Shown here in pieces: positions 5,076 to 14,094 of a stretch of DNA of 14,152 nt. The stretch comes from Cyanobacteria bacterium UBA4641 (GTDB lineage Bacteria; Cyanobacteriota; Vampirovibrionia; Gastranaerophilales; Gastranaerophilaceae). Under the pieces are notes generated by a model, which saw only the letters and a list, made by a program, of their open reading frames with translations, ran no database searches and had not been told where the DNA came from. The DNA is taken from assembly GCA_002405805.1 (NCBI GenBank), contig DHMN01000050.1:1-14152 (forward strand), read 5' to 3'. The position numbers and the translations under genes are program-made. Positions within the stretch are counted from its first letter, which is position 1, and every line of letters starts with the position of its first letter.

Positions 5076-5999
5076 TTACAATAGATTGATTTCCATTCCT
5101 TCATAAGACATATAAACATTGCTGTTGTTTGATGTGTAGTATTCTTCAATTCGACCTAAGCGCGTATCATCGTAAGATGGGTCGTAGTGGTAAAATACAA
5201 GCGACTTTGCTTTTGCCTGTTTCATTACCTCTATCGCCATATCATAAGTTGAGTGTCCATAACCTTGTTTTGGGGAATGTGGGTTTAAGTAATCTTCTGT
5301 TGTATACTGTGCATCGTGGATTAGCAAATCGCAATCTTGAGCAAATGCTGCAAATTTTTTATCGCCGCCAAAATAACATTCTTTATCTGTTGCATAAACC
5401 AAAGATTTCCCTTTGTAAGAAATCTTATATACCATAACTCCATCTTGCGGATGGACATAAGATTTGTAAAATGTTACAAGGATATCATCTTCTCCTTGGG
5501 TTACATTTTGCAGGTCAACAAGTTCTGGTTTTTGATTTGGCTTAATTAAAATTGCTTGGTTGTTAAATATATCATGGATTTCAAGTTTGCAAGCAATGTC
5601 TCCCAAATCAATCGGAAAAGTTTTACCAAAAACAAGTTTTGACAATTCTTCAGATAAAGAAGTCTCCGGTGTTCCTGCTCCAAATATCATTAATTTTGAA
5701 GAGCGAAGATGGATAGGTTTGAAAAAAGTCAAGCCCATCAAGTGGTCATGGTGAATATGAGAAAGCAAAACTGTTGAAAAAATCGGTTTTCTATCTTCAG
5801 GGCGAACGGCAGATGCGATATAATCTTCCATCAAATCGTTACCGATTCCGACCATGCCTGTTCCAGCATCAAGGATAATCAAATGTCCGCCGACATTGAC
5901 TTCTACGCACGAAGTATTTCCGCCGTATTTTAGAAAATTTCTGTCAGCGACAGGAAAACTTCCTCTAACACCTCTGAATTTTACTTTAAATTCGCTCAT
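5076..5999 (-). CDS. MBL-fold metal-dependent hydrolase
   Basis: The 307-residue product is a metallo-beta-lactamase-fold hydrolase of the type that opens with RGVRGSFP and YGGNTSCVEV. The family includes phosphodiesterases and RNase Z-like enzymes. Metal ligands visible are HIHHDH (81-86), H183, D205 and H271. GYGHS (246-250) and HDAQY (228-232) match phosphodiesterase-like members. There is no signal peptide, so it is cytoplasmic, unlike its operon neighbours. GAGGAAA lies about 6 bases before the ATG at 5999. It begins 16 bases after the phosphoesterase stop codon. The substrate cannot be read from sequence; a cyclic nucleotide or other phosphodiester is a guess. Confidence 0.88.
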   Translation of the reverse strand: MSEFKVKFRGVRGSFPVADRNFLKYGGNTSCVEVNVGGHLIILDAGTGMVGIGNDLMEDYIASAVRPEDRKPIFSTVLLSHIHHDHLMGLTFFKPIHLRSSKLMIFGAGTPETSLSEELSKLVFGKTFPIDLGDIACKLEIHDIFNNQAILIKPNQKPELVDLQNVTQGEDDILVTFYKSYVHPQDGVMVYKISYKGKSLVYATDKECYFGGDKKFAAFAQDCDLLIHDAQYTTEDYLNPHSPKQGYGHSTYDMAIEVMKQAKAKSLVFYHYDPSYDDTRLGRIEEYYTSNNSNVYMSYEGMEINLL

Positions 6000-6015
6000 A
6001 ATATTTCCTCAATTT

Positions 6016-7038
6016 TTATTTTTTGATTGTATAAGTTCCGGCTTGGTCTTTAGCCTCACCAGTGTAGATTGAACTTGAAAATACCAAAATTTTTGCCATC
6101 TTTTGGATTGTAGTTTCTCTTGTTTCTCTCCAATCAAAATCAAAAACAACTTTGTCTTTGTAGTTTGTTACATCAACAATTCTGAATGCGTTTGGATAAG
6201 ACACCAAAGCAGGTGAACTTACGTATAGAACATTGTCGTGTTGTGTAATTTTTGCTGCGTGATAATGACCTTGGAATACCCCAATTGGGAATTTGTAGCT
6301 CTCAATTAATTGTTTTAGTACAATTGCATTTCTCATTCTGTGATTTGGACTTGCAAAAGGTTCAACAATCGGAACATGCATAAACATCAAAACCGTATCG
6401 TCTTTTGAACAACTGTCTAATTCTTTTTTCAGCCATTTTAATTGAGTTTCATCAATATAACCGTTTGAAGTTATTTCATTGGTGATAATATTATCCAACA
6501 CGATTACTTTGTAATTCTTTTTAGGTTCAAATGAGTAATATGCTTTTTTGAATTTGAAATTTGGATTGTTGTTACGCAACATATCCAAATAAACAAGAGT
6601 TGTCAAATAGCCGCCAACACATCTGTCGTGGTTTCCGAATGCGAAATACCAAGGAGCGTTTAGTTTGTCTAAATGAGGCAAAACAGCTCTCAATTCTTTT
6701 TCAAAAGATTTGTCGATTAAATCACCTGTAAACATTACAAAATCAATGTCGCTCTGTTCATTTATTTGATTAACCGCATCATCCAAAAGTCGAGGAGATT
6801 CGCCTGTCATTTTGAAAGTCGTATTTGAACCGTGTTCTAAAAAGTGAACGTCACTAACTTGGGCAAATTTCAAATTTGTTGAGCCTGTTCTTGAAAAAGC
6901 TTGCAACCCCCACAACATGCCTGCTGTCAGGCATAATGTAATCATCATGTTAGCTAACTTTGTCCAAAAACTTTCTTTTCTATGGCTTGTCTTTTGCCTT
7001 TTTACAGAACTTGTTCGTACTTTTCTATTCTTGTTCAT
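6016..7038 (-). CDS. Membrane-anchored metallophosphoesterase
   Basis: The 340-residue product is a calcineurin-like metallophosphoesterase. The metal-binding series is complete: DVH (63-65), GDLID (105-109), GNHD (135-138), H221 in MHVP, and GHYH (257-260). A strongly basic N terminus (1-22) precedes one hydrophobic segment (about 29-48). That makes a signal anchor with the catalytic domain outside the inner membrane. The family hydrolyses phosphomonoesters or diesters on nucleotides, lipids or proteins; the substrate here is unknown. The ATG at 7038 lies inside the end of the upstream TPR gene (14-base overlap), so translation is probably coupled. A GGAAA element lies about 11 bases upstream. 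Confidence 0.9.
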   Translation of the reverse strand: MNKNRKVRTSSVKRQKTSHRKESFWTKLANMMITLCLTAGMLWGLQAFSRTGSTNLKFAQVSDVHFLEHGSNTTFKMTGESPRLLDDAVNQINEQSDIDFVMFTGDLIDKSFEKELRAVLPHLDKLNAPWYFAFGNHDRCVGGYLTTLVYLDMLRNNNPNFKFKKAYYSFEPKKNYKVIVLDNIITNEITSNGYIDETQLKWLKKELDSCSKDDTVLMFMHVPIVEPFASPNHRMRNAIVLKQLIESYKFPIGVFQGHYHAAKITQHDNVLYVSSPALVSYPNAFRIVDVTNYKDKVVFDFDWRETRETTIQKMAKILVFSSSIYTGEAKDQAGTYTIKK

Positions 7039-7945
7039 TTTGTTTATTTTCCAATATTTCCTTTATTTCATTATACTTGTTTTGCAAATACTCGTCATCA
7101 TCAGAGAGTATGAAAGCTTTGTCGATGTTCATCAATGCGCTCATATAATCACCCATTGCGTAATCGCATAACCCCATATATTCATAAGTTTTAGAGGTTT
7201 GAATATCCGGCAAAAGTTCTGAAAATATGGCTTTTGCACCTTTGTAATCTTCTGATTTATACAAGATTTTTGCCCTGTCAAATTGATATTCGGGACAGTT
7301 ATTTAATTCGATTGCCTTATCGTTATCCGCTTTTGATGCTTCTAATTGTCCCAGTGCAAACTCTGCACGAGATTTCACAGCGTAAGCTAAATCGTCATTG
7401 GAATTAAATGTTAAATATTTGTCAATCGGATTTATAACCGCATCATATTGTCCAACATCATAAAGTGTAATAGCTGATGCTAAATATGCTTGCGCAAAAT
7501 CAGGTTTTGCGGAAACCGCAGCATTATATGCATCAAGTGCTTTTAAATAATTGTTTTTATCTCTGAAATAGTTACCTAAATAATAGTACGCCAAATACGC
7601 ATTATCGGATTTTGTACCATTCATCAAGTAAGTAATTTCGCCTTGCGAGTCTCCTTGGCGCTTCGCTTCCATTGCTTGTTTTATCAATGGATTTACTCCT
7701 GTGACAAAACTCTTTTTATCTTGCGCAATTACATGTGACAACCCTTTTTTGAGGTCGACAACCTGTTTGTTGTTCGGATTAAGCTCTAAGATTTTGTCCA
7801 AATAAACCATTGCAGAGTTGTAATCTCCAACAACGCAGTAGTTTGCTGCAATGTCAAGATAATCTTCTTCAATTTCATCCGCAAACGCAGGTACAAACGA
7901 GCATACTGCAATACTTATAAGTAAAGATAAAATAAACTTTTTCAT
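7025..7945 (-). CDS. Exported TPR protein, first gene of operon
   Basis: The 306-residue product has a Sec signal peptide (MKKFILSLLISIAVCSFV, likely cut after AFA at 22). TPR units follow through to about residue 290; the clearest are 26-57, 117-148, 150-181, 219-248 and 252-283. The role is probably periplasmic protein binding. I start at the ATG at 7945. The frame runs open to 8023, but that stretch contains the promoter at 7952-7980, and the signal peptide begins at 7945. The predicted transcription start coincides with this ATG, so there is no leader and no ribosome binding site. It overlaps the phosphoesterase gene by 14 bases. C15 lies in the hydrophobic core, not in a convincing lipobox. 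Confidence 0.88.
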   Translation of the reverse strand: MKKFILSLLISIAVCSFVPAFADEIEEDYLDIAANYCVVGDYNSAMVYLDKILELNPNNKQVVDLKKGLSHVIAQDKKSFVTGVNPLIKQAMEAKRQGDSQGEITYLMNGTKSDNAYLAYYYLGNYFRDKNNYLKALDAYNAAVSAKPDFAQAYLASAITLYDVGQYDAVINPIDKYLTFNSNDDLAYAVKSRAEFALGQLEASKADNDKAIELNNCPEYQFDRAKILYKSEDYKGAKAIFSELLPDIQTSKTYEYMGLCDYAMGDYMSALMNIDKAFILSDDDEYLQNKYNEIKEILENKQNEQE

Positions 7946-7951
7946 ACTCGG

Positions 7952-7980
7952 ATTATACCATGGGGATAAATCATTGTCAC
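7952..7980 (-). promoter_or_regulatory. Strong promoter of the TPR/phosphoesterase/MBL operon, leaderless
   Basis: On the minus strand GTGACA (7980-7975) matches five of six -35 bases. A 17-base spacer and a perfect TATAAT (7957-7952) follow, preceded by TGG (extended -10). The expected start, seven bases past the -10 box, is 7945, the A of the ATG of the first gene. Confidence 0.8.
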
Positions 7981-8009
7981 TGTTCCCATTTATTTTAGAA
8001 AACTCATAT

Positions 8010-8037
8010 TTGTTACGCGTCAAATAAGATTTATAGT
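8010..8037 (+). promoter_or_regulatory. Promoter of the DNA glycosylase gene
   Basis: TTGTTA (8010-8015) and TATAGT (8032-8037) are 16 bases apart. The start is expected near 8044, with a leader of about 24 bases carrying AAAAGGA at 8054-8060. It is divergent from the operon promoter at 7952-7980; the two -35 boxes are 29 bases apart, so one regulator could affect both. Confidence 0.55.
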
Positions 8038-8067
8038 AAGATATAGTTAAATTAAAAGGAATAAATT

Positions 8068-8562
8068 ATGGCAAAATGCAAAAGTTTTTCACCAAGCGTA
8101 AATGAAAATTGCAGAGTTTTGATACTAGGTTCTATGCCAGGGGTAAAATCACTGGATGAGCAGCAGTATTATGCACATCCGCAAAACAGATTTTGGAAAT
8201 TGATGGGGATGTTTTGTGGTTGTGAAAATTTGCCCAAAATGGAATATCAGGACAAATTGCAAACCTTGCTGGATAATGGTTTTGCATTGTGGGATGTAAT
8301 AAAATCCTGTAATAGGGCTGGCAGTTTGGATTCAAATATTCAAAACGAAAAGCCAAATGACATTCCAAAATTATTGAAAAAATATCCTAATATTAAAACG
8401 GTATGCCTAAATGGGAACAAATCGTATTCTGAATTTAAAAAACATTTTCCACAATTGTTGACGGAATACAGATGTCTGAAACTTCCATCCACCAGTCCTG
8501 CCAATGCAAGATATAACCTTGAAACCTTGTATGATGAATGGAGAAGATTTATTGATTTGTAA
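8068..8562 (+). CDS. Uracil-DNA glycosylase superfamily, family 6 (hypoxanthine-DNA glycosylase type)
   Basis: The 164-residue product removes deaminated bases from DNA at the start of base excision repair; members of this family prefer hypoxanthine. The marks are LILGSMPGVKSL (18-29), then QYYAHPQNRFW (33-43), whose Asn40 corresponds to the catalytic Asn described for family 6, and the C-terminal loop LPSTSPANA (139-147). Length is usual for the family. The ATG at 8068 has AAAAGGA 7 bases upstream. It is a single-gene unit, converging on the autotransporter gene with an 18-base gap and no obvious terminator between them. The family is recognised from motifs; substrate preference is inferred. 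Confidence 0.88.
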   Translation: MAKCKSFSPSVNENCRVLILGSMPGVKSLDEQQYYAHPQNRFWKLMGMFCGCENLPKMEYQDKLQTLLDNGFALWDVIKSCNRAGSLDSNIQNEKPNDIPKLLKKYPNIKTVCLNGNKSYSEFKKHFPQLLTEYRCLKLPSTSPANARYNLETLYDEWRRFIDL

Positions 8563-8580
8563 TTTGTGTTAATTAAATTC

Positions 8581-11500
8581 TTATATTGTCACCTTTGTTC
8601 CCATATAAGCTTTTAAAACGTGTTTTGTACCGTTTTGAACCCTTTCAATTGGTTTCTTATCTTTTCCTAGTGTCCACTTAAAACCAAAAGTCAATGCAAT
8701 ACCGTTTCTACCACCATTTCTCAACATTGCTTGTAAAAATCCGCTACATTTATCATTCCAAATTTTTTGCAAACCTACACCGTATTCGACATAAGGTTTT
8801 ATACTCATTTCTGGCAAACGAACATTATTTGCAGTGAATTTTGTTTCGTTTAAAAGATTCCAAACCATACCGACACTTGCATAAGGTTGCCACCCCTTAC
8901 CAACATTTCCCATAAATTTGATACTTGGGTGAAGCTGTATAGAATGTAATGGGTCAGAAGATATTTTTACACCTGCCGCATTTGTGTAATCAAAGGTATT
9001 TACATAAGTGTATGCCATTAACATAGATGGTTGAATAATAAATTTGCCATTATTAAACTCAAAATTGTAACCGGTTTTACTTCCAATGCCTGCCATTAAT
9101 GTAGTATAATTTTCTTTGCCATACATTGTACTAGATTCGCCATTACTTGCACCGACATTTACTGTTAATGCCGTAAAGAAATCTCCATGATAAAAAGATT
9201 GTGTTAAACCTAATATTCCTCCATTTGTAGTTGTTGAAACACCTGAATAGTTTTGAGAAGTTCCGTTGTAGCCAATATATGGAGTAGTTACCGTTCCCCA
9301 ACCTCGTTTAAGCTGTTTAAAATCACTATCGCCACCTATTAATGCTCCATACGATTGAACATCGACTTTTGGCCCATTAGACAAACCAACATTTTCAAAA
9401 TTTGCGTATGGTTGATACCAAATACCACCCATTTGCGGATATTCATTTTCATATCGCATTGATTGAGTTTCTGCAATTGCATATTTATTAGCCAACATTC
9501 TAATTTTTCTTGGCAATGACATAAATGAATAATCGGCATGTCTAAATGCATAATTAAATGTTTCATTTACGGCAGAATATGCTCCAACTTGAGAATTTAC
9601 TGCTCCAGATAGTACTGCGGGGTTGAAATCTGGTGAAATTTTTCCGCCACCGCGAGAAAATAAGAAATTTCCGTTGTTCGGATTATAACTCACATCATAT
9701 TTATATATTGGTGCAAAAGCAGTTGTTTGATATTGATTGTTAACGTCTTTGCCCACTGTTGATACATCTGTTTGAACTTTATTTTTAAAACTATCATAGG
9801 CAAACGGAATATATGTCTTTTCACTTACAGAATCAGATAACAAATTAATTCCTTTAACATTGATAAGTCCGTTCACAATAGTTGTTGACGGAAGTCTATC
9901 CATTAAAGAATTTTTTAAATCTGCATCTAACAAAAGATTAACATTTCCATTTATTTTAAATGAATTTGCTGATAAATTATTAATATTATTGTTAATTAAG
10001 TTTAATGTTCCAGAATTTATATTTACATCATTAAACATATTTTCAGTATTTGTTGCTAAAACATTTAATGTTTGATTATTTGTATCTAGAACACCTTTAA
10101 CAACTGCTCCATCTAGCATAGTAAAGCTGTCACCTACAATTTTTGTAGTCCCGAGTCCTGATATTTCTTTGTTTAATGTTCCTGATAAATTTAATGTCCC
10201 TGAATTATTTATAGTACCTGTTAAGTTACTTGCATTTGCAACTACCTCACCATTATTTGTTAAATCTCCAATATTTGCACCAACTGTTAATTCCCCAGAA
10301 CTATTAACATTAACTTTTTGAGAAATTTCGGCATTATTCGTCACAACATCAAGAATGTTTGTTGAACCATTTCCAGTAATTTCTTTTTCAATGTCACCTG
10401 CCCCCAAATTTAAAGTGCCGTTATTAATCAAAGCAACATCTAAATTATTTGCATCAATCTCTAAAATACCGGTATTTGTTGCTGTTGTTCCTGTAATTTT
10501 ACCATCAATAACATTATTATTTACAAAATTTAAACTGCCACCATTATTTGTAATAACAGTTTCATTTCCCTTGAGTTTTATATCAGAAATATTTAAGGTT
10601 GAACCTGAATTAACAACAAAAGAAGTTTTTCCATCTAAATCTAATTCCGATAAAACAAGTTCTCTTAAAGAATTTATTTTTTCTGCTCCGACAATATTTA
10701 GGTTTTTGTATGTTGAGCCAAGACTGTCTGAAACTTTATAATTTGCAGGAGTTTTATTGCCGTGAGAATCCTCGTCAAAAAGATTAAATGTTTTATCCAA
10801 AATATTACCGTCAGAATCTTTTAGTTCTGTATTAGTCAATGCAACCAATGCATCTGATATTGTTGCAACTTTATTAGTATCAATTTTAGAAACTTTTATA
10901 TTAAGACTGTCATTTGTTGTATTAGTTTTGCCCAGTCCTAATGTTCCATAAATATCTTTTGTCGTTTTAATACCGCCAAATACATCTTTATAATTAGCAG
11001 TCGCTGTCAGGTCTTTATATTCAACATTAACAATTTCCCATATTTTCTTCTCTGCAGTTGACTTTAAATTATCGCTCAATTTGAGTTGTAAATTATCAGT
11101 ATTATCATTGTTTTGAATTATTTGTATTTTTAAATTTTTATCTAAAATATCTTCAAAAGAATCTCCTACAAAATTCAAACGGTCAAGAGTTATAGAACCG
11201 CTTGAGGATGCTTGTGTAGTAAATCCGTCTGCAATTTTGTCACCTATTGTGTAATCTAGCTTACTATCATTTATTTTTGACAAATCCAAATCAATATTAT
11301 ATTTTGCACTTGCATCAGATTTCAGTGAATTAAATTCCGAAAAACTTTGAATTACACCATTTGCTGTATCAATAACAATATTTTCGCCAACTGTAACATT
11401 TGCCCCACCTTTAATGTCGGCTTTATCAAAAAGTTTAATTGTACCTGTAGAATCTCCGGTTAATAAAACCTTATAACCGTTTGCACCATTAATATAGTCA

Positions 11501-13965
11501 TTTAATAATATTGTACCGTTTGTTGTTGCATTTAATGTAAGAGTTTTGCCTGATGTACCAACATTAATTGCTTCATAATTCTTAGTTACCCCACCATCAG
11601 TTGAAACATAGTTGCCTGTAAATTCAGTCAAGCCTTTATTATTTGCATTAATAGTTAAATCTTGTCTTGTATATATAGCACCACCTGCTGCATTGCTTCC
11701 GCCATCAGATATTGCATAATTGTTTTCGAAAACGGAATTGTTTATCGCTTTGATAGTTGCTGTATTACTAATTGCTCCGCCATAAGCACCCTTTGAAGAA
11801 TCTGTCGACTCAGTTTTAGCATAATTGTTTTCAAATTTACCATTTATAGAGTCAATAACTGCATTTGTATAATAACTGTGAGATTTTTCATAAAAGTTTG
11901 ATATTGCCCCGCCATAAGCATTATTTTTATTTGATATAACATAATTTCCATTAAAATTAGCTTTGATGTTTCCGATTCGAGCAATATCATTTCTTACAGA
12001 ACTTTCGACATAATTTGCAATAGCACCGCCGTTTGCTGTAAGTTCTTCTGATTGTGCATAATTGTTTTCATAAGTTCCTAAAATTGCATTTTCGGTAGAG
12101 ATAATATTATTATTTTTATCAAGAGTATAACCAATTCCTACAAAAGCATTCCCTAGCCCGTTAACAGAGTTGGAAATTACACCCCCACTTGCCCCCATTA
12201 TTTTAGAGTTTGAAACAACAGAATTGCCAACATATTTGCCATCTATGCTTTTGATAATAGCAGAACCTTGGCAAGATTGGATTGAATTGGCAATAATTGC
12301 TCCTGAAACAGGTCTGCCATTCAATGCTTTTGAAGAATCAAAAGATGTTGATGAAATTGTACTTTTTAAAAGATTATTAGAAACATGTTTTAAATTTATA
12401 TCTCCAAGACTCACTGCCGTGTTTTCTTTCGAACCCACATAAAGAAAATTATAAATAATTCCGCCACGAGCATTATCATCACAATCAACAGCAACTAAAC
12501 TATTGTCCCTGATATCATCAACTGTTATGTTGCCATTTTTGGATATAACATTAGCGTGTTCCAATGCCGATCTGAATAATAACGAAGTAATATTCGTTGC
12601 GGTTACGCTATTTTCATGAATTTGACCTACGTTAAGATTTTCTATATTAGATGATATTGGTGACTCTATTGAATATAATATAAAACCGATAGCAGAAGAG
12701 TTTTCATTTCCTATAATTTCGTTATTATTAATTTTACCAATAGTTATGTCCTTAACATTTGCACCTAGAAGCTTTATTACTCCGCCAAGCATAGTGTTCA
12801 TTGTAATATCGTTATCGGAAACGGAATCTATTGAAATTGAATTAATATTTCCAGAACTGTTTGTAATTAATCCGTTGAAACCTGTTGCCGTTATAATGTT
12901 TCTTTCTATTTGACCAATTTTAAGCTCACCTTCAATCGTTCCATTGCCGTTGTATATTAACGCACCATTAATTGGCGAATTTGAGTGAATTATATTATCA
13001 ACCAAAGAATCAATCTGTAATTCCTTTATTGTTCCACTTTGATTGTATATTAATCCACCATTTATACTAAAATTAGAACTAATTGTATTACCTGAAAGAG
13101 AATTAATCTTCAATGAATCTATCGTTCCGCTTTTATTGTATATTAATCCACCTTGAATTGAATTTTCAGAAGAAGTTATAGTATTATTGTTTACTTCATT
13201 CCAATTTATGGATTGAATACTGCTCCCTTCATTGTTCAAAACTCCGCCGTTTATATAACTTTTTGCATTAATTTTATTTTCTTTTACATTGTCACTCAAA
13301 CTCAATTCGCCAACAGGAGTTAGAGTTCTTCTATTGTATATCAACCCACCAGTAAGCGTTCCTGTTGAAGTTATTTGGTTATCTATTAAATTTGTTATAA
13401 TCCCTCTGGATTTTGCCGATTGAATATTAATAATTCCGCCAGAAATACTTCGATTAGTCTCAACTCTGCTTGAAAATACACTAACATTGTTTAAAGTTGC
13501 ATCACAACCTTTTAAAAATAAAGCAGAACCATCTGGGTAGTTAGCTGTTGTTCTACCACTAATATTAACATTTTCCAATGATATAATCGCATCTACATCA
13601 TTTATATTTATGCTTGCATTCTTTCCCTCATATTTTAAGTTTTTAAGAGCAAGACTTGAATTTTTAACAAACGTAAATTTGGAATCCTTTTCGTTTATTA
13701 ATTTTTTCCCCTCACCATCAATTTCAATCGCATTAGCCCCGATAGGAATAGTCTTCAAACTCGAAATATCAATATCATTTATATCATTTGCAAATTGGAT
13801 TTTAATAGGTTCAGTCGCATTTGTTATTACTTGTTGCAACTCATTACCTGTTGATACCGTAATATCTTTAGCAACAACAAAATTATTACCACTCAGCATA
13901 AGTGATAATATGGTAGAATAAAGCAATATTTTACTTTTATTTCGTTCTGTTTTCAGCTTCTTCAT
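8581..13965 (-). CDS. Giant Pmp-like autotransporter
   Basis: The product (about 1,794 residues) is a type V autotransporter: an outer-membrane barrel with a large surface passenger, probably an adhesin. Residues 1-32 form a long basic signal peptide ending FVVA. The passenger is Asn/Ser/Thr-rich beta-helix. Residues 206-425 hold about seven units of 30-34 residues beginning GGLIYN or a variant. Residues 640-790 hold GGAI (646, 685, 729, 761) and FxxN (FNGN, FENN twice, FTGN), the pair typical of Chlamydia Pmp proteins. Residues about 1160-1330 repeat NSGTLNL. A linker leads to the barrel (about 1512-1767, from GGIWYQPYANFENVG), whose last strand is ALTFGFKW. A basic tail of about 27 residues follows, unusual because classical barrels end at the last aromatic residue. 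I use the ATG at 13965; a TTG at 13986 adds only seven residues. The binding site is weak (AAGAG). Confidence 0.9.
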   Translation of the reverse strand: MKKLKTERNKSKILLYSTILSLMLSGNNFVVAKDITVSTGNELQQVITNATEPIKIQFANDINDIDISSLKTIPIGANAIEIDGEGKKLINEKDSKFTFVKNSSLALKNLKYEGKNASININDVDAIISLENVNISGRTTANYPDGSALFLKGCDATLNNVSVFSSRVETNRSISGGIINIQSAKSRGIITNLIDNQITSTGTLTGGLIYNRRTLTPVGELSLSDNVKENKINAKSYINGGVLNNEGSSIQSINWNEVNNNTITSSENSIQGGLIYNKSGTIDSLKINSLSGNTISSNFSINGGLIYNQSGTIKELQIDSLVDNIIHSNSPINGALIYNGNGTIEGELKIGQIERNIITATGFNGLITNSSGNINSISIDSVSDNDITMNTMLGGVIKLLGANVKDITIGKINNNEIIGNENSSAIGFILYSIESPISSNIENLNVGQIHENSVTATNITSLLFRSALEHANVISKNGNITVDDIRDNSLVAVDCDDNARGGIIYNFLYVGSKENTAVSLGDINLKHVSNNLLKSTISSTSFDSSKALNGRPVSGAIIANSIQSCQGSAIIKSIDGKYVGNSVVSNSKIMGASGGVISNSVNGLGNAFVGIGYTLDKNNNIISTENAILGTYENNYAQSEELTANGGAIANYVESSVRNDIARIGNIKANFNGNYVISNKNNAYGGAISNFYEKSHSYYTNAVIDSINGKFENNYAKTESTDSSKGAYGGAISNTATIKAINNSVFENNYAISDGGSNAAGGAIYTRQDLTINANNKGLTEFTGNYVSTDGGVTKNYEAINVGTSGKTLTLNATTNGTILLNDYINGANGYKVLLTGDSTGTIKLFDKADIKGGANVTVGENIVIDTANGVIQSFSEFNSLKSDASAKYNIDLDLSKINDSKLDYTIGDKIADGFTTQASSSGSITLDRLNFVGDSFEDILDKNLKIQIIQNNDNTDNLQLKLSDNLKSTAEKKIWEIVNVEYKDLTATANYKDVFGGIKTTKDIYGTLGLGKTNTTNDSLNIKVSKIDTNKVATISDALVALTNTELKDSDGNILDKTFNLFDEDSHGNKTPANYKVSDSLGSTYKNLNIVGAEKINSLRELVLSELDLDGKTSFVVNSGSTLNISDIKLKGNETVITNNGGSLNFVNNNVIDGKITGTTATNTGILEIDANNLDVALINNGTLNLGAGDIEKEITGNGSTNILDVVTNNAEISQKVNVNSSGELTVGANIGDLTNNGEVVANASNLTGTINNSGTLNLSGTLNKEISGLGTTKIVGDSFTMLDGAVVKGVLDTNNQTLNVLATNTENMFNDVNINSGTLNLINNNINNLSANSFKINGNVNLLLDADLKNSLMDRLPSTTIVNGLINVKGINLLSDSVSEKTYIPFAYDSFKNKVQTDVSTVGKDVNNQYQTTAFAPIYKYDVSYNPNNGNFLFSRGGGKISPDFNPAVLSGAVNSQVGAYSAVNETFNYAFRHADYSFMSLPRKIRMLANKYAIAETQSMRYENEYPQMGGIWYQPYANFENVGLSNGPKVDVQSYGALIGGDSDFKQLKRGWGTVTTPYIGYNGTSQNYSGVSTTTNGGILGLTQSFYHGDFFTALTVNVGASNGESSTMYGKENYTTLMAGIGSKTGYNFEFNNGKFIIQPSMLMAYTYVNTFDYTNAAGVKISSDPLHSIQLHPSIKFMGNVGKGWQPYASVGMVWNLLNETKFTANNVRLPEMSIKPYVEYGVGLQKIWNDKCSGFLQAMLRNGGRNGIALTFGFKWTLGKDKKPIERVQNGTKHVLKAYMGTKVTI
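12680..13440 (-). repeat. Tandem passenger repeats, period 93-102 bases
   Basis: On the plus strand the landmark TTGTATATTAA or a variant (coding LIYN) occurs at 12950, 13043, 13136, 13232 (TTGTTCAAA variant) and 13334. Spacings are 93, 93, 96 and 102 bases, all multiples of three. The two adjacent 93-base units match best at DNA level, consistent with recent duplication inside the gene. Units to the left are recognisable only in protein. Confidence 0.75.
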
Positions 13966-13974
13966 ACTACTCTT

Positions 13975-13980
13975 AGTATA
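13975..13980 (-). promoter_or_regulatory. Candidate -10 box of the autotransporter gene
   Basis: TATACT on the minus strand lies nine bases before the ATG at 13965, so the leader would be only about three bases. The -35 region (TTGTTT, 16 bases away) is weak. Confidence 0.35.
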
Positions 13981-14094
13981 ACTCAAATAACTTGAAAAAC
14001 AAAAAATCTAAAATTAAAAAAGAGGTAGTAGAAGTTTGTTTTGCTGAATTCAAGTCTGCAATAATTTCTTCAAAAGATAAATGTCTTGAAAGCA

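Noticed and set aside
6917..6934. Perfect hairpin ATGCCTG/CAGGCAT inside the phosphoesterase gene
   Set aside because: No U-run follows on either strand and it lies in the codons of the membrane anchor, so it is most likely chance.
8060..8120. Minus-strand frame across the glycosylase gene (8132-8368) and other long frames opposite ffh, MBL and the autotransporter
   Set aside because: They run antisense to strongly recognisable proteins, lack ribosome binding sites and show no recognisable motifs; AT-rich genes commonly leave such open shadows.
12680..13440. Regular spacing resembling a CRISPR array
   Set aside because: The period is a multiple of three, repeats are imperfect, and the region is inside one long reading frame with a meaningful protein repeat.
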